The translations under genes were made by a program, and so were the position numbers. Below the pieces are notes generated by a model. The model was not told where the DNA came from. It worked only from the letters and a program-made list of their open reading frames with translations, and made no database searches. A stretch of 64,000 bases of DNA from Dechloromonas sp. (GTDB lineage Bacteria; Pseudomonadota; Gammaproteobacteria; Burkholderiales; Rhodocyclaceae): contig JAQTXC010000001.1 of assembly GCA_028689015.1 (NCBI GenBank), positions 79,758 through 143,757 on the forward strand, in the 5' to 3' direction. Below, one piece after another: positions 28,197 to 39,664 of the stretch (positions are counted from its first letter, which is position 1; every line of letters begins with the position of its first letter).

Positions 28197-28877
28197 TCAC
28201 AGCATGCCGCGTTCAGCGAAGGACAGTGGTGAGGCATTGCCGGCGACAATGAAATGGTCGAGCAGTCGCACGTCGACCGTGTTCAGCGCGGTTTTTAGCG
28301 TGCGGGTCAGCAATTCGTCGGCGGTGGAGGGTTCGGCCAGTCCGGAGGGGTGGTTGTGCGCCAGGATGACGGCGGCGGCATTGTGCGCCAGCGCAGATTT
28401 GATTACTTCGCGCGGGTAGACCGCAGTTTGATTGAGGGTGCCACTGAATAATTGCTCGGCTGCCAACAGGCGATTCTGGTTGTCCAGCCACAAGGCCATG
28501 AAAACTTCATGCGGTGTTTGGCCGAGGTGCAGGCGTAGCCAATCGCGAACCTGGCCGGGTGAGGTGAGATTGTCGCGTTCTTGCATCTGTTGGAGCAGGG
28601 CGCGGCGCGACAGTTCGAAACTGGCTTTCAGTTGCGCCGCTTTGGCCTGGCCAATGCCTGGTACGGTTGCCAGGGCGCTGACCGGTGCGTCGACCAGGCG
28701 ACCGAGTTGCCCCGAGAAATGTTGCAAAAGATCGCGCGCCAGATCGACCGCACTTTTGCCGCGGATGCCGACGCGCAAATAGATGGCCAGTAGTTCCGCG
28801 TCCGATAATGCGGCTGCACCGTGCGCCAGCAGTCGCTCGCGGGGTCGTTCGGCGCTAGGCCAGTCAGTGATCGCCAT
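28197..28877 (-). CDS. radC: RadC-family JAB domain protein
   Basis: [30 protein letters not shown] and [17 protein letters not shown]...LLDHFIVAG. Confidence 0.93.
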   Translation of the reverse strand: MAITDWPSAERPRERLLAHGAAALSDAELLAIYLRVGIRGKSAVDLARDLLQHFSGQLGRLVDAPVSALATVPGIGQAKAAQLKASFELSRRALLQQMQERDNLTSPGQVRDWLRLHLGQTPHEVFMALWLDNQNRLLAAEQLFSGTLNQTAVYPREVIKSALAHNAAAVILAHNHPSGLAEPSTADELLTRTLKTALNTVDVRLLDHFIVAGNASPLSFAERGML

Positions 28878-28918
28878 GGGCTTTCCAGTAGAATTCACAA
28901 GCGTTCATTCTAGCGAAT

Positions 28919-30115
28919 ATGAAAATGGAATTAAATGGCAAGCGTATCGTTCTTGGGGTGACTGGTGGTATCGCCGCGTACAAGTCGGCAGAGCTGGTTC
29001 GTTTGTTGGTTCGCCAGGGGGCGTCGGTTCAGGTGGCGATGACTGAGGGGGCGGCGCATTTCATCACAGCCACCACGTTTCAGGCCTTGTCCGGTCAACC
29101 TGTATACAAGGATGCTTGGGATGAGCGCATGCCGAATGCGATGGCGCACATTGATTTGTCGCGTCAGGCCGACCTGATATTGGTTGCCCCGGCATCGGCT
29201 GATTTCATGGCACGGATTGCCCAGGGGATGGCCGATGATCTGCTGGCCACCATGGTGCTGGCGCGTGACTGCCCCTTGTTGCTGGCGCCAGCAATGAATC
29301 GCCAGATGTGGGAGAGCCCGGCGACGCAGCGCAATGTGGCCCGCTTGCAGGCAGATGGCGTTGGCCTGCTTGGTCCAGCCAGCGGCGCGCAGGCCTGTGG
29401 CGAGGTGGGGCCGGGTCGCATGCTGGAGCCGGCGGAAATTCTCGAAGAGGTGCTCGCTTTCTTCACGCCCAAGCGCCTGGCCGGTCGACGCGTGTTGTTG
29501 ACGGCCGGGCCCACGTTTGAAGCCATTGACCCAGTACGCGGCATTACCAACTTGTCCTCCGGACGCATGGGTTACGCCCTGGCGCGTGCAGCCCGCCACG
29601 CCGGGGCCGAGGTGGTGCTGGTGTCCGGGCCCGTGGCGTTATCGACGCCGGCCGGGGTTGACCGCGTCAATGTCCGCAGTGCGCTGGACATGCACGCTGC
29701 GGTGATGGCTCGGGTGGCGGCGGCCGATATTTTCATCGCCGTGGCGGCGGTGGCAGATTATCGGGTGGCCCAGGCGGCTGAGCACAAGTTGAAGAAGGAC
29801 GATGGCGGGATTGCAAGCATCAAACTGCTCGAGAATCCCGATATTCTGGCCGAAGTGGCGGCCTTGGCTGATGGCCCGTTCTGCGTGGGCTTTGCGGCGG
29901 AAAGCCAGAATCTGGCTGAGTACGCACAAAACAAACGACGCAAGAAAAAAATTCCTCTCATCGCCGGCAACCTGATTCAGGAGGGCTTTGGCGGTGATGA
30001 CAATCGCTTGGTGCTGTTTGACGAGGCGGGGGCGCATCCATTACCACCTGGCCCGAAGGCCGTGCTGGCGCGCCAGTTGATTGACCATATTGCCCAACTG
30101 ACAGGGAGCAGGTAA
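28919..30115 (+). CDS. coaBC: Bifunctional phosphopantothenoylcysteine decarboxylase/phosphopantothenate-cysteine ligase
   Basis: [60 protein letters not shown]. Confidence 0.96.
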   Translation: MKMELNGKRIVLGVTGGIAAYKSAELVRLLVRQGASVQVAMTEGAAHFITATTFQALSGQPVYKDAWDERMPNAMAHIDLSRQADLILVAPASADFMARIAQGMADDLLATMVLARDCPLLLAPAMNRQMWESPATQRNVARLQADGVGLLGPASGAQACGEVGPGRMLEPAEILEEVLAFFTPKRLAGRRVLLTAGPTFEAIDPVRGITNLSSGRMGYALARAARHAGAEVVLVSGPVALSTPAGVDRVNVRSALDMHAAVMARVAAADIFIAVAAVADYRVAQAAEHKLKKDDGGIASIKLLENPDILAEVAALADGPFCVGFAAESQNLAEYAQNKRRKKKIPLIAGNLIQEGFGGDDNRLVLFDEAGAHPLPPGPKAVLARQLIDHIAQLTGSR

Positions 30116-30564
30116 TGCATCAGATTGATCTCAAAATTATCGACAGCCGTTTGCGGGATACGCTACCGCAGTATGCGACACCGGGTGCTGCGGGTCTGGA
30201 CTTGCGAGCGTGCATCGAGCAGCCGCTGCATCTGGCCCCTGGCCAGACGACGCTGGTGCCGACCGGCATGGCCATTCATCTGGCTGATCCGGGCCTGGCA
30301 GCGATGATCCTGCCGCGCTCGGGACTGGGGCATAAGCACGGCATTGTGCTTGGCAACCTGGTCGGGCTGATCGACAGTGACTACCAAGGGGAGTTGATGG
30401 TGTCGGTGTGGAATCGTGGTCACAGCACCTTTACCCTCAATCCGCTGGATCGCGTGGCGCAACTGGTGGTGGTGCCGGTGCTGCAGGTAGGCTTCAACCT
30501 AGTGGATGATTTTTCGGCCAGTAGTCGGGGCGAGGGCGGTTTTGGTAGTACCGGGCATGCATGA
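30115..30564 (+). CDS. dut: dUTP diphosphatase
   Basis: [48 protein letters not shown] motifs. Confidence 0.97.
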   Translation: MHQIDLKIIDSRLRDTLPQYATPGAAGLDLRACIEQPLHLAPGQTTLVPTGMAIHLADPGLAAMILPRSGLGHKHGIVLGNLVGLIDSDYQGELMVSVWNRGHSTFTLNPLDRVAQLVVVPVLQVGFNLVDDFSASSRGEGGFGSTGHA

Positions 30565-30628
30565 GTGCTTGTAAGCGAAGGCGGAGCAAATTACGATTCG
30601 CTTATTTTCTGATTGAAGGAGGGTGACG

Positions 30629-31243
30629 ATGAAAACAAGAATGTGGCAGGCTCTGGCGGTGGTTTTTGGTCTGGCGACGACGTTGACCGCGAGTGCGGCG
30701 GATGCGGTCGACCTGGCGCGCGCTGAAGAAATTGTTTCCGGTCGGTGTTTCTTGTGCCACGGTCTCGAAGGCGAGGCGGCTAGTCCGGTATTCCCGCGCC
30801 TGGCGGGGCAGCATTCGGAATACATCGCCAAGCAGTTGGCTGACTTCAAGGCCGGTAAGCGCAAGAGCGATACGATGCGGCCGCAGTCCGAAGAGCTGAC
30901 GGCGCAGGAAATGCGCGCTTTAGGCATGTTTTTTGAAGGCAAGACTGCTGAGCCAAGACAGCCGGATGATGCTGAGTTGCTGGCCGTCGGCAAGTATGTC
31001 TTTAATCGCGGTAATAAATTCACCAGTCTGCCCTCTTGTGCCAGCTGCCATGGCGCCAAGGGGCTGGGGACGCCCCTGCTGCCGCGCTTGGCCGGTCAGC
31101 ATCCGAGCTATATCGTCGATCAGTTGAAGCAGTTCAACAAGCGTGAGCGGACCAACGACAACGCGGTCATGCATACCGTGGCTTCTCGCTTGTCGGAGCT
31201 GGAAACGCATGCAGTGGCCGAGTACATCGCGACCTTGCACTAA
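30629..31243 (+). CDS. Diheme c-type cytochrome (cytochrome c4-like)
   Basis: Signal peptide, two heme motifs CFLCH and CASCH; PRLAGQHSEYIAKQLADFKAGKR and PRLAGQHPSYIVDQLKQF repeats. Confidence 0.9.
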   Translation: MKTRMWQALAVVFGLATTLTASAADAVDLARAEEIVSGRCFLCHGLEGEAASPVFPRLAGQHSEYIAKQLADFKAGKRKSDTMRPQSEELTAQEMRALGMFFEGKTAEPRQPDDAELLAVGKYVFNRGNKFTSLPSCASCHGAKGLGTPLLPRLAGQHPSYIVDQLKQFNKRERTNDNAVMHTVASRLSELETHAVAEYIATLH

Positions 31244-31274
31244 GCGCAGGAGATCGCCCGCCGGAATTGGTGCT

Positions 31275-34200
31275 TCAGGCGGGCGAGTTCAACTGGTGGT
31301 GTAACCAGTCACTACTTTGCACAGCATAGCGGGCGATTTCGGCGTGCAGTTGCTCGATCTGCGTTGTGAGATGCGTCATCTGGCCGCTACTCACACCTTC
31401 TTCCAGCGCGCGCGCCTGTGCTTCCAGCAGGGGGCTGCAGGCGGTCGCTGCCAAGCCTTTCAGGGTGTGGGCCGCCCGTTCCGCCGTCATTGCATCCTGG
31501 GTGGCCAAGGCTTGCTGGATCACTGTCAGTTCGTGTCGCAGACTGGCCGGCAAGTCGGGAAGGATCAATTGGGTTAGCTCAAGATCTTGCCCCATGTTGT
31601 CGAGCAGATTCTCAGGCAAAAACAGGCTTAGCGTCGGGTCGACCGTAAGTGCTGACGGGGGGGCGGACAGTGGTTTACGAGTTGTTGCCTCGCGGCCTTG
31701 TTGCCAGCGAGTGACCATGGCCGCCAATTGTTCCGGGTTGATTGGCTTGCTCAAGTAGTCATCCATGCCGGCAGCTAGTGTGTCTTCGCGGTCACCTTCC
31801 ATGGCATTGGCGGTCATGGCAATAATAGGAATATTGGGGTCGAGTGTTTCGCCCTGGCGAATACGGCGGGTTGTTTCGTAGCCATCGAGTACCGGCATTC
31901 GGCAGTCCATGAGCACCAGATCGTAGGTTTCCTTGGTTAGCATGTCGAGTGCGATGGCGCCGTGGTCGGCGATATCGACTCGGTGGCCTTGTTTACGTAA
32001 CAGGGTTTCGGCCAGCTTCTGATTGGTCGGATTATCCTCGACGAGCAGGATATAGGCTTGTCGTGCGGCCTCAGCCAGTGTGTGGCGGGTGATCAGCGCT
32101 GGTTTTTCCAGGTGGGGCGGCGTATCACCACCCAGCAGGGAGCACAGACAGTCACGTAGCAGGCCTTCCTTGATGGGCTTATTAAGATAGGCGGCAAAGC
32201 CGGCGGCACTCATCCGTTCGCCATCGCCGCGCATGGCTGCCGAGGTCAGCAGGACCAGAGGAATGTTCACGAGTGCTGGATCTTGGCGAATGAGCAAAGC
32301 GGTATCTTCACCACTCAGGCCAGGCATCTGCATGTCAAGCAGGATGGCATCGATCTGCTGGTTGGCCGCTTGTTCGTCTTTGATCAGTTGGAGTGCGGCC
32401 TGGCCGTTATGGGCTGACAGGGTTTTGCATTGCCAACTGGCCAGCAGGAGTTCAAGCAGGCGGCGATTGGTCGGGCTGTCGTCGACAAAAAGAATGCGTT
32501 TGCCGGTCAGGCTGTCGATGCTGGGGCGCCGGGCCGGTCGCTTGGCGTCTGACTGAAGCGGTAATGGCAACTCGAACCAGAAGGTCGAGCCTTCACCTTC
32601 CGTGCTCTGCACGCCGATCTGCCCCCCCATCAGTTCGCACAGGCGGCGGGCGATGGACAGGCCGAGGCCGGTGCCGCCAAATTGTCGGGTGGTTGAACTG
32701 TCGGCCTGGGTGAACGGAGTGAAAAGCCGGGACAGTTTTTCGCTGGGAATACCGATGCCGTTGTCGACGATCTTAAAATGGACGTGGGCCAGTTGATCGG
32801 TTTCCTGTTGCAAGGACACCGTCAGGGTGACTTCTCCTCGGGGCGTGAATTTAATGGCGTTGCCGAGCAGGTTGAGCAGGATCTGGCGAAGGCGGCCAGG
32901 GTCGCCACGGAGTAGCGATGGGACGGCCGGTTCGACGACGTAAATCAGTTCGACTGCTTTTTCATCGGCACGCAGGGCCAGCAGGTCGCAGATTTCGCTG
33001 ACCAGGATACGCAGGTCGAAATCAATGATTTCAACGTCCAGCTTGCCGGCTTCGATCTTGGAAAAGTCGAGAATGTCATTGATCAGGCCGAGCAAGGCTT
33101 TGGCGCTGCTGGAGGCGGTTTGCGCGTATTCTCGTTGCTCGGCATCGAGTTCGGTGTCGAGTAGAAGTTCGGTCATGCCCAGCACCCCATTCATCGGCGT
33201 GCGAATTTCGTGGCTCATGTTGGCCAGAAATTGATTTTTCGCCTGGCTGGCGGCTTCAGCTGCCTCTTTGGCCTGCTTGAGATCAGTGATGTCGACCCGG
33301 AAGCCGACGATGTGGCCGCTGGCACTCTTGCGGTCGACGATGCGCAACCAGCGGCCATCCGCCATTTGCTCTTCGATGCAGCAATTGCCGGAGCGATGCT
33401 CGCTGAGGCGTCGGCGCAGCCAGTCAGCAGGATCCTTGAGGGCATCCGGAAACATGCCCGAGGCAATGCCATTGCGCAGCATGTCTTCAAAACGGGTGCC
33501 GCTGGCCAGTTGGCCCTGAGGGCCGGCAAATAATTGACGGTATTTCTGGTTGCAGTAAACCAGCCGATCGGCTGGATTGAAGAGAACGAAGGCTTCGTCG
33601 ATGGCATCAATGGCTGTCCGCAAGGTGTCTTCGGTTTCACGTAGCGTATGTTCAGCACTTTCCCGTTCGCGTTGCTGGGCATCGAGTAAGGATTGCGCCA
33701 TGGCGTTGACGGCGTCGGCAATGTCGCCAGTCTCACCTGTCATATCTGGAATGCGGATGTGGAGATCCTTTTCCATGGCCTGCAGGCCGGTCTTGATCGT
33801 TTCAACGTCGCGGCTCAGGCGAGTGATGATCAAATAAATGGCCGCCAAAGCAAAGAGCAGGGTGAGCAGGGTAAAGGCCAGGATGGTGTTGCGCATGGCC
33901 GCAATTTCATTGGCAATATCAGCCAGTAGTTCATTCGCCCAGATGTAGCCAACGACCTCCCCATTTTCAATGATCGGCGTCATCGCATTCATGATTTCGC
34001 CACGTACCTGAGCCCCATTGACGACTTGGGCGCTAGCGTTGTCCATCACACTGCGCCCCGGATGATCGGTGGCGATGGCCTGACCAACTGTCTGGCCGTA
34101 TTCTCGGCTGGGGCCATAGGTCACGATGGCATCGAGTTGGCGATGGTAAAAACCGACGCCGACGCCGGGAAAGGCCGAGGCGAGGCGATCGCTGGTTTCG

Positions 34201-34484
34201 GCCAGGCGCTGATTCAGGTAATGGATGCGACTTTTACGGTCAACGGCCTCGAGCGGGGCATATTGCTCCAAGCGGGAGAATCCGCCCATGGCTTGCAGAT
34301 TGACCAACTGAACACGTGTTACCCCCAGCAGGTGCTGGCGCTTTTCCTTCAGAATGGCTTCTTTACCGGACAGGGTCAGGAAATAACCGCTGCCGAGAAT
34401 GCTGGCGCTGATTAACGGCACCATGAGCCACATGAGTCGGGCGCGCAGTGTCTTGGGCAGGATGGCGCTTAGGGAAAAAGGCAT
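31275..34484 (-). CDS. Hybrid sensor histidine kinase (BarA-like; sensor, HAMP, PAS, HK, two REC, HPt)
   Basis: [40 protein letters not shown]...[32 protein letters not shown]...[27 protein letters not shown]. Confidence 0.93.
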   Translation of the reverse strand: MPFSLSAILPKTLRARLMWLMVPLISASILGSGYFLTLSGKEAILKEKRQHLLGVTRVQLVNLQAMGGFSRLEQYAPLEAVDRKSRIHYLNQRLAETSDRLASAFPGVGVGFYHRQLDAIVTYGPSREYGQTVGQAIATDHPGRSVMDNASAQVVNGAQVRGEIMNAMTPIIENGEVVGYIWANELLADIANEIAAMRNTILAFTLLTLLFALAAIYLIITRLSRDVETIKTGLQAMEKDLHIRIPDMTGETGDIADAVNAMAQSLLDAQQRERESAEHTLRETEDTLRTAIDAIDEAFVLFNPADRLVYCNQKYRQLFAGPQGQLASGTRFEDMLRNGIASGMFPDALKDPADWLRRRLSEHRSGNCCIEEQMADGRWLRIVDRKSASGHIVGFRVDITDLKQAKEAAEAASQAKNQFLANMSHEIRTPMNGVLGMTELLLDTELDAEQREYAQTASSSAKALLGLINDILDFSKIEAGKLDVEIIDFDLRILVSEICDLLALRADEKAVELIYVVEPAVPSLLRGDPGRLRQILLNLLGNAIKFTPRGEVTLTVSLQQETDQLAHVHFKIVDNGIGIPSEKLSRLFTPFTQADSSTTRQFGGTGLGLSIARRLCELMGGQIGVQSTEGEGSTFWFELPLPLQSDAKRPARRPSIDSLTGKRILFVDDSPTNRRLLELLLASWQCKTLSAHNGQAALQLIKDEQAANQQIDAILLDMQMPGLSGEDTALLIRQDPALVNIPLVLLTSAAMRGDGERMSAAGFAAYLNKPIKEGLLRDCLCSLLGGDTPPHLEKPALITRHTLAEAARQAYILLVEDNPTNQKLAETLLRKQGHRVDIADHGAIALDMLTKETYDLVLMDCRMPVLDGYETTRRIRQGETLDPNIPIIAMTANAMEGDREDTLAAGMDDYLSKPINPEQLAAMVTRWQQGREATTRKPLSAPPSALTVDPTLSLFLPENLLDNMGQDLELTQLILPDLPASLRHELTVIQQALATQDAMTAERAAHTLKGLAATACSPLLEAQARALEEGVSSGQMTHLTTQIEQLHAEIARYAVQSSDWLHHQLNSPA

Positions 34485-34552
34485 CGGAGGAGGCTGGGCT
34501 GCCAGTTGGAAAGGGCCATTCTAGCGATTTTCGCTCAGCATAGGGCGCAAAA

Positions 34553-34574
34553 AAGCCGTCCCGCAGGACGGCTT
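34553..34574 (-). terminator. Rho-independent terminator for fccAB
   Basis: Reverse strand GCCGTCCTGCGGGACGGC followed by TTTTTT. Confidence 0.85.
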
Positions 34575-34593
34575 GCAAGAGGCGACAGGTTAA

Positions 34594-35871
34594 TCAGGCC
34601 AGCATGTCGGCCCAAATGTTCTGTGCCCAGCCCATGGCCACCTTGGCTTCCAGTTCGTTACGTGCCATCGAAACACCGCCGGCACCCTTGACGGGCTGCG
34701 GTGCCTTGGTGGCAACATCGTATTGATGGATCGAGGCAACGTGGATAACGCTCTTCTCGGCCACGAAGCTATAGCAGGTATTCATCAACACCGGGTTCGG
34801 ATTGGGCTCCTGACCGGCCAGCAGGTTGAGGATCGCTGCTGCGGCCAGTTTGCCGTGCTGGTTGGCCATATGCCCGGATTTGGGCATGGTCGGTGCCGGG
34901 AAAACGGCGTCGCCAATCACGTGAACGCCCGGGGTGTTGGTCGACTCCATGCTCAACCAGTTGACCGAGACCCAGCGGTTGTTGACCAGATCCAGACCGG
35001 CCTTGGCCGCGATATTGCCGGCCCGGTGCGGCGGAATAACGTTCAGGACATCGGCCTTGAACTTGTCGAATTCAGTCAGAGCGGTCGTGTTAGCCACATC
35101 CACATCTTTGACATCGCTGTTGTTGCGATATTCGATCATGTCTTTGTAAAGATCGTTCCAGGCCTTGAGGAAGAGCGGTTTCTTGGACTGGATATCTTCG
35201 TTGGCGTCGAGAATGACAACCTTGGATTTTGGCTTGTTGGCTTTGAAATAAGCGGCGACCAGGCAGGCGCGCTCGTAGGGTCCCGGCGGGCAGCGATAAG
35301 GGGCCTTGGGGATGGAAATTGCGTAAACTCCCCCATCTTTCATGCTTTCAAGTTGCCGACGCAGGGTGACGGTCTGGCTACCAGCCTTCCAGGCGTGCAC
35401 GATTTTTTCCTGGGCAGCGGCATTGTTCAGGCCTGGAACCTGATCGTACATGAAGTCTACGCCAGGGGAGAGAACGATGCGGTCATAACTCAGGTTGCCA
35501 CCCTTGGCCAGGGTCACCGTGCGCTTGGCTGTATCAACGCCCAGTACATCGTCCTGAATGACGCGGACGCCCCATTTGTTTTTTAAGTTGTCGTAGCTGA
35601 CCGTAATGTCGGCCATATCCTTCAAACCGCCAACCACGAGGTTGGAGATCGGGCAGGAAATGAAGGTTGGATTGCGTTCGATCAAGGTGACCTGAACGCC
35701 ACCTTCGCTCCACATACGCAGGTACTTGGCGACGGTTGCACCGCCAAATCCACCCCCGACCACGACGACATGGCCACCCGCCTTGTTACCTGCTGCGCAA
35801 CCGTACATCGAAGCCATGGCGCCGGTAGCGGCACCCATCTTCAGAAAATCACGTCTTTTCATCAGCATCAT
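34594..35871 (-). CDS. fccB: Flavocytochrome c sulfide dehydrogenase, flavoprotein subunit (SoxF/FccB)
   Basis: Twin-arginine-like leader MKRRDFLKMGAATGAMASMYGC, GGHVVVVGGGFGGATVAKYLR, ERNPTFISCPISNLVVGG; C-terminal FCSD-like region. Confidence 0.9.
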   Translation of the reverse strand: MMLMKRRDFLKMGAATGAMASMYGCAAGNKAGGHVVVVGGGFGGATVAKYLRMWSEGGVQVTLIERNPTFISCPISNLVVGGLKDMADITVSYDNLKNKWGVRVIQDDVLGVDTAKRTVTLAKGGNLSYDRIVLSPGVDFMYDQVPGLNNAAAQEKIVHAWKAGSQTVTLRRQLESMKDGGVYAISIPKAPYRCPPGPYERACLVAAYFKANKPKSKVVILDANEDIQSKKPLFLKAWNDLYKDMIEYRNNSDVKDVDVANTTALTEFDKFKADVLNVIPPHRAGNIAAKAGLDLVNNRWVSVNWLSMESTNTPGVHVIGDAVFPAPTMPKSGHMANQHGKLAAAAILNLLAGQEPNPNPVLMNTCYSFVAEKSVIHVASIHQYDVATKAPQPVKGAGGVSMARNELEAKVAMGWAQNIWADMLA

Positions 35872-35883
35872 GCTTGTCTCCCC

Positions 35884-36189
35884 TTATTTTTGTGCGGCGT
35901 AGTAGGTGGCGATGAGATCCAGTTGCTCGTCGGTGTAGCCCTTGGCAATCTGGTGCATGATCGAAGCGGGTTTGACGCCGCTCTTGAAGTCAGCAAGCTT
36001 CTGCAGAGTCTTGGTTTTTTCCATGCCGGCCAATGCGTCCATGCCGGAACCGGCAACTGCTTGGCCATTGGTGCCATGGCAATTGGCGCAGGTGGCGGCC
36101 AGGTTGCGTCCCAGATTGGGATCGGCTGCATGTGAGATACCGCTGGCCGCCATCAGGCAAAGCGCGGTAATCGGGGCGAATAGTTTCAT
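35884..36189 (-). CDS. fccA: Monoheme cytochrome c, flavocytochrome c subunit (FccA/SoxE-like)
   Basis: MKLFAPITALCLMAASGISHAADPNLGRNLAATCANCHGTNGQAVAGSG; adjacent to fccB. Confidence 0.85.
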   Translation of the reverse strand: MKLFAPITALCLMAASGISHAADPNLGRNLAATCANCHGTNGQAVAGSGMDALAGMEKTKTLQKLADFKSGVKPASIMHQIAKGYTDEQLDLIATYYAAQK

Positions 36190-36296
36190 CGTCAAAACTC
36201 CTTCCTCGGTGTGTGAATTGAACGACGCCGAAGCCGTTTGTAGGGTTTGGTTCGCTCTCGGCGCAAACTCAAGGGTATAAGGGTTTGCAATAAATT

Positions 36297-36342
36297 GCAT
36301 GCTGCATCGCAACAATATTAGTTGTTGACGATATAAGCATGC
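36297..36342. promoter_or_regulatory. Candidate SoxR/ArsR-type operator pair in the fccA/soxR divergent intergenic region
   Basis: Two GCATGC-centred sites at 36297-36302 and 36337-36342 (the latter in TATAAGCATGCAGTTATA), 40 bp apart. Confidence 0.4.
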
Positions 36343-36378
36343 AGTTATAGAGTAGAAGAAAGAGAGATTGAAAAAACC

Positions 36379-36711
36379 ATGGACGAGACATCCGAAATAT
36401 TCAAGCAGGTGGCCGAGTATTTCAGCTTGCTGGCTGATCCTACACGCTTGCGCATCCTTTCTTGTCTCTGTGCAGAAGAACGCCCCGTGCATGAAGTGGT
36501 TGAAAAGGTCGGTTTGACGCAAGCCAACATTTCCCGTCATCTCAATATTTTGTACCGCGCTGGCGTGGTTGATCGCCGGCGTGGGGGGAACTCAGTTTTT
36601 TACCGGGTGGTAGACCCAAACTTTGTCGATATTTGTCGAACGGTCAGCATTACCGTGGCCAGTCGGGATATCGGTGAGCAGTTCGGCGTTGTCGCGCGGG
36701 AAGTGCAGTAA
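36379..36711 (+). CDS. soxR: ArsR-family transcriptional regulator (SoxR-like)
   Basis: EIFKQVAEYFSLLADPTRLRILSCLCAEERPVHEVVEKVGLTQANISRHLNILYRAGVVDRRRGGNSVFYRV; leads the sox cluster. Confidence 0.82.
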   Translation: MDETSEIFKQVAEYFSLLADPTRLRILSCLCAEERPVHEVVEKVGLTQANISRHLNILYRAGVVDRRRGGNSVFYRVVDPNFVDICRTVSITVASRDIGEQFGVVAREVQ

Positions 36712-36745
36712 TCGACGTCAATACAAGTGGAGGGGAGAAATCTCT

Positions 36746-38095
36746 ATGGGTGACATTTCAAAACAGCCGGGGCACCTGCAGCCCGCACCGGAAAGCTTCC
36801 TGACGGAAGCCGAGGTTCAGGCAATTGCGGCCGGACGGCGCAGTTTTCTTCGAAAAAGTTTTCTGGCAGCCGGGGCGGCGATGGTTGCACCGATGGCCGC
36901 GCGTGCTACAGAGGCGGGTGATCCGGAGATTCTCAATCTCCCTACCTGGTCAACGACGCTGGGTAAGCCAGTGGCTACCAATCCCTACGGCATTCCGTCG
37001 CAGTATGAAAGCCAGTTGTTGCGCCGCGAGTCACCGGGTCTGACCCGGGTGGGCGGGGCGTCGGTGTCCTTCTGCCCGCTGCAGGGCTTGTTTGGCATCA
37101 TTACCCCCTCTGGCCTGCATTTCGAGCGTCATCACCAAGGCTGGCAGGATGTTGATCCGGCTCGTCATCGTTTGATGATCAATGGGTCTGATCCGGCTTT
37201 CCTGAAGTCACCCAAGGTCTACACGATGGACCAGTTGATGCGCCTGCCGTCGGTTTCCCGTATTCACTTTATTGAGTGCGGCGCCAATACGGGCCTTGAG
37301 TGGGGCAATGTGGCCGTGCCGACAGTTCAGTACACCCACGGCATGCTGTCTTGTTCCGAATTCACCGGGGTGCCGCTGAAGTTGTTGCTGGAAGACTGTG
37401 GCGTCGATTACAAAAAAGCACGCTATGTGCTGGCTGAAGGGGCCGATGGCTCATCGATGACCCGGACCATTCCGATGGAAATGGTCGAGAATGGTGAGGT
37501 TTTTGTCGCTTACGGCATGAATGGCGAAATGCTGCGCCCGGAAAACGGCTATCCGCTGCGTTTGGTCGTGCCTGGGGTGCAGGGTGTCTCTTGGGTCAAA
37601 TGGCTGCGCCGCATCGAAGTGGGTGACAAGCCTTATGCCACCAAGGACGAAGCGGTGCACTACATTGATCTTTTGCCGAGCGGTCTGCATCGGCAATACA
37701 CCTCGGTTCAAGAGTGCAAGTCAGTCATTACCACGCCTTCTGGCGGTCAACGCTTGCTGGAGAAGGGTTTTTACAACGTCTCCGGTTTGGCCTGGTCGGG
37801 CCGTGGCAGGATCAAGCAGGTCGATGTCTCCTTCGATGGCGGTATCAACTGGAAAACCGCTCGTATCGAGGGGCCGGTCCAGAACAAGGCGCTGACCCGA
37901 TTCAATATCAACTGGGTGTGGGATGGCAAGCCCGCCATCCTGCAATCACGCGCCATCGACGAAACCGGTTATGTTCAACCGTCTTACGGTCAGTTGCGCG
38001 AAGTGCGTGGGACCAAGTCGATTTACCACAACAATGCCATCCAGTCCTGGAAAATCGTCGAAAGTGGGGAGGTCAGCAATGTCCAGGTTCTCTAA
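36746..38095 (+). CDS. soxC: Sulfane/sulfite dehydrogenase molybdopterin subunit SoxC
   Basis: RRSFLRKSFLAAGAAMVAPMAARA leader; RIHFIECGANTGLEWG; HGMLSCSEFTGVPLKLLLEDCGVD; GYPLRLVVPGVQGVSWVKWLRRIEV. Confidence 0.95.
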   Translation: MGDISKQPGHLQPAPESFLTEAEVQAIAAGRRSFLRKSFLAAGAAMVAPMAARATEAGDPEILNLPTWSTTLGKPVATNPYGIPSQYESQLLRRESPGLTRVGGASVSFCPLQGLFGIITPSGLHFERHHQGWQDVDPARHRLMINGSDPAFLKSPKVYTMDQLMRLPSVSRIHFIECGANTGLEWGNVAVPTVQYTHGMLSCSEFTGVPLKLLLEDCGVDYKKARYVLAEGADGSSMTRTIPMEMVENGEVFVAYGMNGEMLRPENGYPLRLVVPGVQGVSWVKWLRRIEVGDKPYATKDEAVHYIDLLPSGLHRQYTSVQECKSVITTPSGGQRLLEKGFYNVSGLAWSGRGRIKQVDVSFDGGINWKTARIEGPVQNKALTRFNINWVWDGKPAILQSRAIDETGYVQPSYGQLREVRGTKSIYHNNAIQSWKIVESGEVSNVQVL

Positions 38096-39137
38096 GTCCA
38101 TCCTGGTCCTGGCATTGGCCGGGGCTGCTACGTCGGCCTTCGCGTTCGACAATTTTTCCGGCATCGGTCGTCTGGCAACGCCGGCTGAAGTGAAGGCGTG
38201 GGACATTGATGTTCGCCCTGACTTCAAAGGCTTGCCGAAAGGTTCGGGTAATGTGGACCGCGGCACAGAGTTGTTTGAGGAGAAATGTGCTTCCTGCCAC
38301 GGTTCCTTTGGCGAGTCGAACGAGGTGTTTACGCCTTTGATTGGTGGCACGACGCCGGCGGATGTCAAGAATGGCCGGGTCGGCGGCTTTCTGACGGGTG
38401 ATATTCCGCAGCGCACTACCTTCACCAAGGTGGCGACGATCTCGACGGTGTTTGACTACATTCAGCGGGCAATGCCATGGACGGCGCCCAAATCGCTGAA
38501 GCCGGATGAGGTCTACGCCATCATGGCCTATTTCCTCAATTTGGCTGAAATTGTGCCGGCTGACTTCGTGCTCTCCGATCAAAATATTGCCGAAGTGCAG
38601 AAGAAAATGCCTAACCGTAATGGCATGACGACTGATCACGGAATGTGGCCAGGCCCGTCGGCGGCCAAGGGTGGTATTGGTAACGGTGGTAAGCCGGATG
38701 TGAAGAACACGGCCTGCATGAGCAATTGCAAGAAAGAGGTTCGTATTGGCTCGGTGTTGCCGGACTATGCGCGGACTGCCCACGGTAATCTTGAAGAGCA
38801 GAATCGCAGCTTCGGCCCCGTCCGTGGTGTGCGTACGGTCGACGGCGATGCAGCGGCAGTTTCTGCCAAGCCGGCAGGTCCGTCTGCTGAGACGGCCCTG
38901 GCGACCAATAGTGGTTGTCTCGGTTGCCATGGGACCAACAACAAGATTGTTGGTCCGGGGTTCAATGAAGTCCAGGCCCGTTACAAAGATCAGGCCGACG
39001 CTGAAAGCCGTTTGTTCGACAAGGTCAAGGCGGGTGGTCAGGGCGTTTGGGGTTCCATTCCGATGCCGCCGCATGGGCATGTCAAGGATGAGGACATCAA
39101 AACTTTGGTGAAGTGGATACTTTCAGGTGCGAAATAG
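38079..39137 (+). CDS. soxD: Diheme cytochrome c SoxD
   Basis: CASCHG and CLGCHG heme motifs; overlaps soxC; MTTDHGMWPG motif. Confidence 0.93.
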   Translation: MSRFSKSILVLALAGAATSAFAFDNFSGIGRLATPAEVKAWDIDVRPDFKGLPKGSGNVDRGTELFEEKCASCHGSFGESNEVFTPLIGGTTPADVKNGRVGGFLTGDIPQRTTFTKVATISTVFDYIQRAMPWTAPKSLKPDEVYAIMAYFLNLAEIVPADFVLSDQNIAEVQKKMPNRNGMTTDHGMWPGPSAAKGGIGNGGKPDVKNTACMSNCKKEVRIGSVLPDYARTAHGNLEEQNRSFGPVRGVRTVDGDAAAVSAKPAGPSAETALATNSGCLGCHGTNNKIVGPGFNEVQARYKDQADAESRLFDKVKAGGQGVWGSIPMPPHGHVKDEDIKTLVKWILSGAK

Positions 39138-39160
39138 TCCCAATTTTGAGAGGAGAAGTC

Positions 39161-39628
39161 ATGAATAATCAACGTCGTAATGTACTGAAGAGCGGTTCTG
39201 GTGCGGCCATTCTCGGCGCTTTAGCTGCTGCCGGCATCATCAAGCCGGGTGTGGCTCTGGCTGATTGGAACAAGGCTGCTTTTGAAGCCAAGAGCATGGC
39301 GGATACGCTGAAGGCGCTGGGCACTGAGAAGCCGGCCGAGAGCAAAGATGTGCAGGTGACGGGTCCGGACATCGCAGAAAACGGTGCCGTAGTGCCGGTT
39401 GGCGTGGTCTCCACCCTGCCGAACACCACCATGGTGGCCATTCTGATTGAAAAGAACCCGAATGCACTGGCCGCCAGCTTCATGTTGCCGGCGGGCACCG
39501 AAGCCAACGTGCAAACCCGAGTCAAGATGGGCCAGACCTCCAATATCTACGCTTTGGTCAAGGCGGATGGCAAGTTCTACATCGCGACCAAGGAAATCAA
39601 GGTCACCCTCGGCGGCTGCGGCGGCTAA
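39161..39628 (+). CDS. soxY: Thiosulfate oxidation carrier protein SoxY
   Basis: Leader RRNVLKSGSGAAILGALAAAG and C-terminal KVTLGGCGG swinging-arm motif. Confidence 0.97.
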   Translation: MNNQRRNVLKSGSGAAILGALAAAGIIKPGVALADWNKAAFEAKSMADTLKALGTEKPAESKDVQVTGPDIAENGAVVPVGVVSTLPNTTMVAILIEKNPNALAASFMLPAGTEANVQTRVKMGQTSNIYALVKADGKFYIATKEIKVTLGGCGG

Positions 39629-39664
39629 TCAGACAACACAATTTCGGAATACAAGGAGAAAACG

